NCBI GenBank assembly: GCA_016290995.1 | Contig: JAEEVR010000009.1 | Location: 27,100 to 91,099, forward strand | DNA: 64,000 nucleotides | Direction: 5' to 3' | DNA from: Treponema sp. | Lineage (GTDB): Bacteria; Spirochaetota; Spirochaetia; Treponematales; Treponemataceae | Shown here: one piece after another, positions 42,500-50,283 of the stretch | Position numbering within the stretch: the first letter of the stretch is position 1 | Layout: each line of letters starts with the position of its first letter | Notes under the pieces: generated by a model | What the model saw: only the letters and a program-made list of their open reading frames with translations | Told to the model about the DNA's origin: nothing | Database searches by the model: none | Position numbers and translations under genes: made by a program

Positions 42500-43757
42500 C
42501 GAAAGCAAGGCGCGCCAAGTTTGCCAAAAAATGATGGAGGACTTGGAGCGCGAAAAATGCGCATGGACAGGAATGTTCGGCGCGCTTGTGTGCCTTGACG
42601 CGGCGGGGAACGAAGTCGTCCTTCGCGCCTTTAGCGGCTCCTACGACGGAAAGTGGAACCGCGACGGTTGGGCGCCTCCGCTTTTTGACGAAGAAAAATA
42701 CAAAGCCGCGATTCTTCCCAATGACAAAAAAATCCACGAACTAAGCGAAGTTCCTCAAAACGAGACGCCGGAACAAAAAGCGGCGCGCGACAAAGAGCGG
42801 CTTGCGCTTTGCAACCAAACGCTAGAAAAAATTTATTCCCTATACAGCTTTTGCTGCGCTGACAAAAAATGGCGGACATTTAGCGACATTTCCAACGGAA
42901 AGCTTTTGCCCACCGGCACCGGCGACTGTTCCGCTCCAAAACTTTTGAGCCTGGCTTTTAGTAAAGATTTGCTTCCTATAAGCATGGCGGAGTTTTATTG
43001 GGGAAAGCCCAACACAAGGCTGGAGCCAAAAACTTTTTATCCGCCCTGCGACGAAAAGTGCGCCTTGATACTGCCCGCTATTTTGGGATTAAAAATACTT
43101 TACCGCGACCAAAACATTTTGGTTGTCGAAAAACCGTCAGGCCTTTTGTCCGTTCCTGGACGCGGGCCGGACAAGCAGGATTGCGTCGTCAATCGCGCCC
43201 GCCGCCTTTTTCCAAACATGATAGAGCAGCCAAGCGTCCATCGTTTGGACATGGACACAAGCGGCCTTATGGTTCTTGCCTTTGACGAGACGAGCCACCG
43301 CGCCCTCAACGCGCAATTTGAAAATCGCCAAGTCAAAAAAAATTACATCGCGGTATTGGACGGAGTTATAAAAGACCAGGAAGGACGCGTTGAACTAAAA
43401 CATCGGGTTGACCTTGAAAATCGGCCGCGGCAAATTTTGGACGATGTTTACGGAAAGCTTGCCGTCACTGAATGGAAACGCCTTAGAGTTTGGACGAGAC
43501 GCGGCGCGGATGGAAAAGAACAAAAAGCCACAAGCGTTTTGTTCAGTCCCCTTACCGGACGCACGCACCAATTGCGCGTCGCCGCGGCCTTTTCGTTGGG
43601 CGCGCCAATCGTCGGCGACAATTTGTACGGCCGCAATCTTGGTCAGGAAAAAGGCCAAGAAAGCCGCCTGTACTTGCATGCCTGCGATTTGACTTTTGCG
43701 CATCCGGTCACTGGCCAGGAAATGAGCTTTCATTCCGAGCCGGATTTTTCATTTTAG
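42483..43757 (+). CDS. RluA-family pseudouridine synthase with extra N-terminal domain
   Basis: Isomerises uridine to pseudouridine in rRNA or tRNA. 424 residues. The C-terminal 230 residues have the family core: ILVVEKPSGLLSVPGRG, VHRLDMDTSGLMVLAFD with the catalytic Asp, VKKNYIAVLDG, LTGRTHQLRVAAA and GAPIVGDNLYG. The N-terminal ~195 residues carry PTGTGDCSAPKLLSLAF and FYPPCDEKCALILP, a Cys-containing domain seen in a minority of longer RluA relatives. This domain has no known function that I can name. The target base cannot be read from sequence. Overlaps the era stop by 9 bases (convergent). Confidence 0.88.
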   Translation: MFAPFDESKARQVCQKMMEDLEREKCAWTGMFGALVCLDAAGNEVVLRAFSGSYDGKWNRDGWAPPLFDEEKYKAAILPNDKKIHELSEVPQNETPEQKAARDKERLALCNQTLEKIYSLYSFCCADKKWRTFSDISNGKLLPTGTGDCSAPKLLSLAFSKDLLPISMAEFYWGKPNTRLEPKTFYPPCDEKCALILPAILGLKILYRDQNILVVEKPSGLLSVPGRGPDKQDCVVNRARRLFPNMIEQPSVHRLDMDTSGLMVLAFDETSHRALNAQFENRQVKKNYIAVLDGVIKDQEGRVELKHRVDLENRPRQILDDVYGKLAVTEWKRLRVWTRRGADGKEQKATSVLFSPLTGRTHQLRVAAAFSLGAPIVGDNLYGRNLGQEKGQESRLYLHACDLTFAHPVTGQEMSFHSEPDFSF

Positions 43758-44642
43758 AAGGCGCGAAAGGCGATCGTCTTTTTGGCGCCAGTTTTTGTCA
43801 ACTTTTACTTGCAAGTCCAAGTCGATTTTGTATTCAAAAATCTCGCGCAACTTTTTTAGCGACTCCATGCGGATTGTCTTAATCATCGAGGCGCCTTTTC
43901 CGATAACGATTCCCTTTTGGCTTTCGCGCTCGACGCACAAAAAGGCGCGGACCCAAAGTTTTTTGCCGTCGTTTTTGAATTCGGCGTCGGCGATTTCAAC
44001 GTAAACCGCGTGGGGGATTTCTTGCTCCAAACGGTTGATAGCCTCGCCTCGAATGACTTCTGCGATGCGGAACTCAACTTCTTGGTCGGTGTAAAAGCCT
44101 TCGGGGTAAAGGTTGGGCTGGCTTGGGGCGAGGGCGTAAAGGCCGCGCAAAAGGTCTTCGACGCCGGCGTCGGTTTTGGCCGAGATGGAGTAAAAGCGGT
44201 CGGCAGGAATTTCGGGGAGCGTTTTGGCGACAAATTCCTTGCAGGCCAAAATGTTGGCTTCGGGCAGGTCGCATTTGTTGGCCGCGACGATTGTCTTTGC
44301 GGCGTAGGGGCGGACAAGCTCGGCAATCAAGGCCTCTTCGTCGCCGCTGGGCCGGGTTGAGTCGATCAAGTAAAGGACCGCGTCCGCTCCCTCAAGCTGG
44401 TCTTTGGCGGTTTGCTGCAGGATTAAGTTTAGCTTTTTTTCGGACTTGTGGTAGCCGGGCGTGTCTACAAAAACCAATTGGCCCAGCGAAGTGTTTACGA
44501 TTCCGCGGATCGCGTTCCTTGTTGTTTGCGGAATGGGCGAGACGATCGAGACGTTTTCTTGGCAAGCGTCGTTCAAAAATGTCGATTTTCCGGCGCTGGG
44601 ACGGCCGATAATCACGACCAGGGCGCATTTCTTTTCTTCCAT
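43749..44642 (-). CDS. era: GTPase Era
   Basis: Ribosome-associated GTPase needed for 16S rRNA maturation and 30S assembly. 297 residues. G1 GRPSAGKST, switch/T-region PQTTRNAIRGIV, G3 DTPGYHK, G4 NKCD and G5 region SAKTDAGVEDLL. The C-terminal KH domain has VIGKGASMIKTIRMES and ends KDDRLSRLLK-like. Divergent from prfA with a 63-base spacer. The -10 box TATACT ends 9 bases before the ATG, no Shine-Dalgarno sequence: leaderless-type. The gene end overlaps the RluA-like gene. Confidence 0.97.
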   Translation of the reverse strand: MEEKKCALVVIIGRPSAGKSTFLNDACQENVSIVSPIPQTTRNAIRGIVNTSLGQLVFVDTPGYHKSEKKLNLILQQTAKDQLEGADAVLYLIDSTRPSGDEEALIAELVRPYAAKTIVAANKCDLPEANILACKEFVAKTLPEIPADRFYSISAKTDAGVEDLLRGLYALAPSQPNLYPEGFYTDQEVEFRIAEVIRGEAINRLEQEIPHAVYVEIADAEFKNDGKKLWVRAFLCVERESQKGIVIGKGASMIKTIRMESLKKLREIFEYKIDLDLQVKVDKNWRQKDDRLSRLLK

Positions 44643-44651
44643 AGTAAATTC

Positions 44652-44657
44652 AGTATA
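44652..44657 (-). promoter_or_regulatory. -10 box of era
   Basis: TATACT on the minus strand, 9 bases before the ATG. The -35 at 17 bp (TAGATT) is weak and overlaps the spacer of the prfA promoter. Confidence 0.5.
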
Positions 44658-44667
44658 GCAAAATCAG

Positions 44668-44696
44668 TTGAAAAAATCTATTAGAAGCGCTATAAT
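44668..44696 (+). promoter_or_regulatory. Leaderless-type promoter of prfA
   Basis: TTGAAA, 17-base spacer, TATAAT; the -10 ends 9 bases before the ATG at 44706 and the gap is T-rich with no Shine-Dalgarno sequence. Confidence 0.75.
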
Positions 44697-44705
44697 TTTT
44701 TGATT

Positions 44706-45794
44706 ATGGACTTACTAAAGAAATTGGAAGACTGCGCCAAGCGCTATGAGACTGTAAAAGAGCAAATTCTTGACCCCGCCCTTGTAAAAGACCAAAAAAA
44801 GTACAAAGAGGTTATGCGCGAAAACAATTATTTGAGCGAAGTTTGCGCGCTTTACGACGAATACAAAAAGACCCTTGACGGAATCGAAGCCGACAAAAAA
44901 ATCATCACCGAAGAAGACGATGTGGACATGAAAGAAATGGCCCGCGAAGAGCTCAAGGCTTTGGAAGAAGAAGTTCCCAAACTTGAGGAACGAATCAAGG
45001 TAAAGTTGATTCCGCCGGATCCCCTTGACGAAAAAAATATCATTTTGGAAATCCGTTCCGCTGCCGGCGGAGACGAAGCCAGCCTTTTTGCCCGCGAGCT
45101 TTGGGAAATGTACTGCCACTTGGCGGAACGCCGCGGTTGGAAAACCGAAACTATGGAAGCGCAAGAGACCGAAGTCGGCGGCTTTAATAAAATCGTAACT
45201 TCAATCAGCGGAAAATTCGTTTACGGAACTTTGCGCTGGGAGTCCGGCGTTCACCGCGTTCAGCGCGTTCCGCAAACAGAAAGCCAAGGCCGCTTGCAAA
45301 CTTCAACCGCGACTGTGGCCGTTTTGCCCGAAGCGGAAGAGACCGACATTGACATCAAGCCCGACGATGTTCGCGTAGACGTAATGCGCGCCGGCGGACC
45401 TGGCGGCCAGTGCGTTAACACAACCGACTCGGCCGTCCGCTTGACTCACATTCCCACGGGAATCGTTGTAATCCAGCAGGACGAAAAATCCCAAATCAAG
45501 AACAAGGCAAAGGCGTGGAGAGTTTTGCGCGCCCGTTTGTTTGAGTTGGAAGAAAGCAAGAAAAACGCCGAGCGCGCCGACGCAAGAAAAAGCATGGTAG
45601 GCTCGGGCGCCCGTTCCGAAAAAATTCGCACATACAACTTTCCGCAAGACCGCGTGACAGACCACAGAATAAATTACAGCGCGCACAACTTGCCCGGCTT
45701 TATGATGGGCAACATGGACGACATGCTTGACGCGCTTAATGTATACGCAAAGGAAGAACAGTTAAAGGCAGACGTTAGCGAACTTGGAGCGTAA
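44706..45794 (+). CDS. prfA: Peptide chain release factor 1
   Basis: Terminates translation at UAA and UAG. 362 residues. Coiled-coil N-terminus, GDEASLFARELWEMYCHLAE, codon-recognition PxT (PQT in RVQRVPQTESQGRLQTS) and the peptidyl-tRNA hydrolysis motif AGGPGGQCVNTTDSAVR; SQIKNKAKAW follows. It is RF1, not RF2, by the PxT. Probably leaderless. Its stop overlaps the start of the giant c-di-GMP gene (TAATG) and prmC, whose product methylates the Gln of the GGQ motif, comes next but one. So RF1 and its modifier flank a signalling gene. Confidence 0.97.
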   Translation: MDLLKKLEDCAKRYETVKEQILDPALVKDQKKYKEVMRENNYLSEVCALYDEYKKTLDGIEADKKIITEEDDVDMKEMAREELKALEEEVPKLEERIKVKLIPPDPLDEKNIILEIRSAAGGDEASLFARELWEMYCHLAERRGWKTETMEAQETEVGGFNKIVTSISGKFVYGTLRWESGVHRVQRVPQTESQGRLQTSTATVAVLPEAEETDIDIKPDDVRVDVMRAGGPGGQCVNTTDSAVRLTHIPTGIVVIQQDEKSQIKNKAKAWRVLRARLFELEESKKNAERADARKSMVGSGARSEKIRTYNFPQDRVTDHRINYSAHNLPGFMMGNMDDMLDALNVYAKEEQLKADVSELGA

Positions 45795-48700
45795 TGACTT
45801 TACCTACAATTTTATTGCTGAACGATGAAAAAGACACTTTCTCTAACCTAAAGAAAATACTTGAACAGAAATTTTTTATTTTGTTCACGTCATCGCCAAA
45901 CGAGGCGGCGCAATTCATTAAAACAAATCCAAACCTTGTAAGCGCCGTTTGCGTTTCGGCGGACTTGGGCCAATCATCTGTTTCAAGCTCGTCGCAAAGC
46001 GTCTTTGTCGATTTTTTGCGCAGCGTAAACTCTTACGCTTGGTCTTCGCACATTCCGATTATCGTAAGCGCCAAGCGGCATTCCGACAAAGTTGAATTGG
46101 AGGCGATGGACAACGGCGCCATCGACTTTATTCACGAACCTTACGACGAACAAATAATTTTGCGCCGCTTTGAGAACGTGATTCGAATGCGCGAGACTTC
46201 GATCACAATGAACACTGTAAGCCGCGACGATTTGACCGGCCTTTACTCAAAGCCGTATTTTTTGATCCAAGCGCAAAAAATTCTTGAAAGCCGCGGCGAA
46301 AAAAACTACGACTTTATTTGCATCGACATAGAGCGCTTTAAGTTGGTCAACGACATTTGCGGCAATGAAATCGGAAACAAAATATTGCGCAATCTTGGCC
46401 AATTGATTTTGGAAGAGGCCAGAAAGTGGAACGGAATCGCAGGACATTTTTCGGAAGATGTTTTCTTTGCGCTGAGCGAGCGGCCTGAGTCTTTTACCGA
46501 CGACGGCTTTAAGGCGCTGGTTGAACGCTTGAATTCCTTGGAGGAGGCCAAGCGCTTTAACTTGCACTTGCGCTTGGTTTTTGGCATTTACAAAATTCAC
46601 AATATGCGCGTTCCGATTTCCGTAATGTGCGACAGAGCGCAGATGGCTGCCGAAAAAATCAAGGGCCATTACGGAGTGTATTATTCTTACTACGACGATT
46701 CCATCCGCAAAAGAATGATCGGCGAACAAAAAATCGCCGGCAGCATGGAAATCGCGCTTAAGAACCGCGAGTTCTTGGTTTACTACCAGCCCAAATACGA
46801 TTTGGCTACAGAAACGATTGCCGGAGCGGAAGCGCTTGTCCGCTGGAAGAGCAAGGAAATGGGAGTGATGTCGCCGGCGGATTTTATTCCCTTGTTTGAA
46901 AAGAACGGCTTTATTACCAGAATGGACATGTACATTTGGGAAAGCGTTTGCATCGACTTGCGTTCTTGGATTGCGACTGGAAATAAAGTCATTCCTGTAA
47001 GCGTGAACGTTTCTCGCGCCGATTTGTTGAACCCAAATCTTGTTTCGACGCTGACTGGCCTTGTTGAAAAGTACAAAATTCCGCCGCGATACCTTCATCT
47101 TGAAATTACTGAAAGCGCTTACACCGAAGACCCCGACCAAATATTGAAAATCATTTACGAGCTTAGAAAGCGCGAGTTCTTGATCGAAATGGACGACTTT
47201 GGTTCCGGCTATTCTTCATTGAATATGCTGAGCGAGATGCCAATCGACATTTTAAAGTTGGACATGACTTTTGTTCAGAATGAAATGGAAAGGACAAACG
47301 GAAAGGGAATCTTAAGCTACATCATCAGTTTGGCAAATTGGCTTAACCTAAAGGTTGTGGCCGAAGGCGTTGAGACAAAAGCGCAAGTCATGCAGCTAAA
47401 GGACATGGGCTGCGCGTACGTTCAGGGCTATTATTTTTCAAAGCCGCTTGACCGCGAGGAATTCTTTTCGCTTTTAAGAAAGTCAAAAGTTGCAGACATG
47501 AACGCTCCTGTAACAGAAGGAGTGGAAAATCTTACAAAGGCAAACATAGAGGGAGCGCTTTTTTCTTCTTCCGAAAAACAAAATGGCGTTATGCTTGTTG
47601 TTGACGACATTGAATCAAGCCGTCTTATTTTGTCCGAAATGTTTAAAAAGGAATTTGAAATCGCCCAAGCGGCCAACGGCGCCGAGGCGTGGAAATACAT
47701 CGAAGCCAATTACGAAAAAATCAGCATCATCCTTTTGGACTTGATAATGCCGGTGATGAACGGTTATGAAGTCCTTAAAAAGATTCGCGGCGACGACAGG
47801 ACAAAAGCTTTGCCAGTTATCGTTACTTCGCAAGGCGATTCCGACAGCGAGCAAAAAGCGTTTGAGTTGAACGCCGACGACTTTTTGCAAAAGCCTTATA
47901 ACGCCAACATCATGCGCCACCGCGTGCGAAACGTTGTCGCCCATTCCTTTGTGAAAAAGCTGGAAGAGGAAAAGACTCTTACCAAAAAGCTTTTGGAAAT
48001 CGAGCGGCAGGCTCATTCGGACTTTTTGACAGGCTTGGACAACCGCACGATTTTGGAAAAATCTGTCGGCGAATTTTTTGTCAAAAGCTCAAGTTACGAC
48101 GCGGTGTTCATCAGCCTTGACATTGACGACTTTAAAACGATCAACGACACCTTTGGCCATATGACTGGCGACGACACGATAAAAAAGGTCGCCAACATTC
48201 TTTCTAAATTTTTTGACAAAAAAACTTGCGTGTGCCGAATGGGCGGCGACGAGTTTGCCGTCTTTATTCCAAAAAAGTATTCCAAGGAAGACTTGGACAA
48301 AATGCTTACCGAGTTGAACTCCGCTTTACAGTTTGAAGTTGACAGATTGAAAGTGACTTGTTCGATGGGCGTTGCCGTCGCTCCCGACTACGGAATGGAC
48401 TATCAAACTTTGTACAACAATTCCGACATGGCGCTTTTGGCGGCCAAGCGTTACGGAAAGAACCAATTCAATGTTTTTGCCGGCCAAAGCGTTTTGCCGT
48501 CCTACGTTTTTTACAGGAACATGGACTGGCTTTTGGACGAGTTCTCGGACGCGGTTTACGTTTGTTACGCCGACAGCTACGACTTGATTTACGTCAACAA
48601 AGTCGCGTGCAAGATTTGCGGAAGGGAAAAGAAAGACTGCATTGGAAACAAGTGCTACAAGGTTTTGTTTGGCCGCGACCAGCCTTGCGAGTTCTGCATT

Positions 48701-49264
48701 AAGGAAGACGGCGTTTTCCACGATTTTGTTTCAAAGAATATTTTTCCAAAAGAGGGCGAGTCCACTTGCTACACAATGCGCGCCAAGGTTGTCAATTGGA
48801 GCGGCTTTGACGCGCGCATCCAATACTTGCGCGAAAGCACCTTTAACACAAACCTTGCCAACACTCTAAAAGACACTTTGGTGTATTCCGAGCGCGACTT
48901 GGACAAGCTTCCTAGCGGCGCGCTAAGAATTGACGCGACTTTTTCCGACGACAAGCTTTATTCAACCAACACGACTTTGTACGATATGTTCGGTTACGAC
49001 AAGGAAGAGTTTGAGAATAAGTTTGAGAACAAGTTTTCAAAATTTGTTTGCGAGCAAGACTTGGAGCAAACGATTGAAAAAATCAAGGAACAGGCTCAGG
49101 AAAAAGATTTGATTTTGGTGAAATTCCGCGTTGAAAGCGTTGACGAGACTTTGCGTCAAGTCGGAGCCTGCGGCCGCGTCTTTGACGGAAAGGGCGGCAG
49201 GCGCTGGATTTTCTTCAACATTGTTCCTGTCGAACTTTTGCGCTCGATCGCTCCGGAAAATTAA
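45794..49264 (+). CDS. Multidomain c-di-GMP protein: REC-like, GGDEF(degenerate), EAL, REC, GGDEF, PAS, PAS-like
   Basis: 1156 residues. (1) 1-130 a REC-like domain without a clear phosphoacceptor site (CVSADLG). (2) About 145-300 a GGDEF domain where the signature is HFSEDV, so probably not a cyclase. (3) 320-565 an EAL phosphodiesterase with its metal and base residues intact: AEALVRWK, EITESAY, DDFGSGYSS, LKLDMTF, AEGVET, QGYYF. (4) 600-720 a REC domain with ILLDLIMPVMNGYE. (5) 745-905 an active-looking GGDEF domain (CRMGGDEFAVF), lacking RxxD I-site. (6) 920-1030 a PAS region with many Cys (CKICGREKKDCIGNKC, CEFCIKEDG), possibly metal or redox sensing. (7) a second PAS-like domain ending the chain. 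It begins 1 base into the prfA stop and prmC follows directly. Probable soluble sensor that makes and breaks c-di-GMP. Confidence 0.92.
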   Translation: MTLPTILLLNDEKDTFSNLKKILEQKFFILFTSSPNEAAQFIKTNPNLVSAVCVSADLGQSSVSSSSQSVFVDFLRSVNSYAWSSHIPIIVSAKRHSDKVELEAMDNGAIDFIHEPYDEQIILRRFENVIRMRETSITMNTVSRDDLTGLYSKPYFLIQAQKILESRGEKNYDFICIDIERFKLVNDICGNEIGNKILRNLGQLILEEARKWNGIAGHFSEDVFFALSERPESFTDDGFKALVERLNSLEEAKRFNLHLRLVFGIYKIHNMRVPISVMCDRAQMAAEKIKGHYGVYYSYYDDSIRKRMIGEQKIAGSMEIALKNREFLVYYQPKYDLATETIAGAEALVRWKSKEMGVMSPADFIPLFEKNGFITRMDMYIWESVCIDLRSWIATGNKVIPVSVNVSRADLLNPNLVSTLTGLVEKYKIPPRYLHLEITESAYTEDPDQILKIIYELRKREFLIEMDDFGSGYSSLNMLSEMPIDILKLDMTFVQNEMERTNGKGILSYIISLANWLNLKVVAEGVETKAQVMQLKDMGCAYVQGYYFSKPLDREEFFSLLRKSKVADMNAPVTEGVENLTKANIEGALFSSSEKQNGVMLVVDDIESSRLILSEMFKKEFEIAQAANGAEAWKYIEANYEKISIILLDLIMPVMNGYEVLKKIRGDDRTKALPVIVTSQGDSDSEQKAFELNADDFLQKPYNANIMRHRVRNVVAHSFVKKLEEEKTLTKKLLEIERQAHSDFLTGLDNRTILEKSVGEFFVKSSSYDAVFISLDIDDFKTINDTFGHMTGDDTIKKVANILSKFFDKKTCVCRMGGDEFAVFIPKKYSKEDLDKMLTELNSALQFEVDRLKVTCSMGVAVAPDYGMDYQTLYNNSDMALLAAKRYGKNQFNVFAGQSVLPSYVFYRNMDWLLDEFSDAVYVCYADSYDLIYVNKVACKICGREKKDCIGNKCYKVLFGRDQPCEFCIKEDGVFHDFVSKNIFPKEGESTCYTMRAKVVNWSGFDARIQYLRESTFNTNLANTLKDTLVYSERDLDKLPSGALRIDATFSDDKLYSTNTTLYDMFGYDKEEFENKFENKFSKFVCEQDLEQTIEKIKEQAQEKDLILVKFRVESVDETLRQVGACGRVFDGKGGRRWIFFNIVPVELLRSIAPEN

Positions 49265-50185
49265 GTGACCCTTCAAGAAGCAAAAAAGAACATCGTTCAA
49301 AAAATAAAGGCCTCAAGCGCAAGCCCCGAATTGGACGCGGACGTCTTGCTGCAAGCGCTTTTGGAAAAGGACAAAACTTTTGTTTTGCTAAACCGCGACA
49401 TTGAGCTGACGGCGGAACAAAAAGCGCGCCTTGACGAATGGACGGACGCGCGCGCAAAAGGCCTTCCGGTGGCTTACATCACGGGGCATAAGGAATTTTA
49501 CGGCCTGGATTTTTATGTAAGCCAATCCGTCTTGATTCCAAAGCCCGACACAGAAATCTTGGTCGCGCGCGCGGTTGAGCTTTTGGCCGATCGAATCGAC
49601 GAAAATTTTTGTAAGCCCCAAATTGCGGTTTGTGACATGTGTACCGGAAGCGGTTGCGTCGCCCTAAGCGTTTTGCGCGCTTTAGTCGATGACGAGCGCG
49701 TAGACCTTGATCAATTGCCGACCTTTATATTGGCTGACATAAGCGCCGCCGCCCTTGATGTAGCCAAAAAAAACGCTCGCGCGCTTTTATCGCCCGGCGA
49801 GTCGCAAAAAGTGAAATTTGTTCAAAGCAATTTGTTTGACAACGTCCCGTTTAGGTTTGACATAATCCTTTCAAACCCGCCGTACATTCCGCATGGACAG
49901 GCGCGCGAGCTTTTGTCCGACGGCCGCGGCGAGCCCTTGTTGGCGCTTGACGGCGACATAAACGAGGTTGGCGACTTTAGCGGAACCGACGACGGCCTTG
50001 CAGTCTTTAGGCGGCTAGCCTTGGAAGCGAAAAGCCGCCTTAATCCCGGCGGAATCTTTTTGTGCGAAACCGGAGAATACAACGCCGACACCGCCGCCGA
50101 ATTTTTAAGCTCCAACGGCTATGTCGATGTTGGAATTGACCTAGACCTAGAAGGCCAAAAACGCGTCGTTTTCGCGCGTCTTTAG
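49265..50185 (+). CDS. prmC: Peptide chain release factor N5-glutamine methyltransferase
   Basis: Methylates the Gln of the GGQ motif in RF1/RF2, speeding termination. 306 residues, starting with GTG directly after the previous stop. N-terminal helical domain, PVAYITGHKEFYGLDFYV, SVLIPKPDTEILV, SAM-binding MCTGSGCVALSV, and the catalytic NPPY in LSNPPYIPHGQA. RF1 is encoded two genes upstream and a long c-di-GMP enzyme lies between. Convergent with the Na/Pi gene; the spacer holds two hairpins. Confidence 0.95.
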   Translation: MTLQEAKKNIVQKIKASSASPELDADVLLQALLEKDKTFVLLNRDIELTAEQKARLDEWTDARAKGLPVAYITGHKEFYGLDFYVSQSVLIPKPDTEILVARAVELLADRIDENFCKPQIAVCDMCTGSGCVALSVLRALVDDERVDLDQLPTFILADISAAALDVAKKNARALLSPGESQKVKFVQSNLFDNVPFRFDIILSNPPYIPHGQARELLSDGRGEPLLALDGDINEVGDFSGTDDGLAVFRRLALEAKSRLNPGGIFLCETGEYNADTAAEFLSSNGYVDVGIDLDLEGQKRVVFARL

Positions 50186-50209
50186 CGAAGCACGCCAAAG
50201 TGGGTTATT

Positions 50210-50236
50210 GCGACGCGAAAATTGCATTCGCGCCGC
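50210..50236 (+). repeat. Imperfect 10-bp hairpin in the prmC/nptA spacer
   Basis: GCGACGCGAA / TTCGCGCCGC with a 7-base loop, one mismatched pair. No T-run. Possibly part of a dispersed repeat. Confidence 0.6.
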
Positions 50237-50240
50237 AAAA

Positions 50241-50283
50241 GGAACGAGTCAAGGCCTTGAGCGAAGCGTGCCTTGACCGTTCC
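50241..50283 (+). repeat. Dispersed inverted repeat between convergent genes
   Basis: Arms GGAACGAGTCAAGGC and GCCTTGACCGTTCC form a 14-bp stem with one bulge. One arm with its loop is repeated at 962-986. The element ends at the stop of the Na/Pi gene. It has no T-run on either strand in this copy. Confidence 0.65.
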
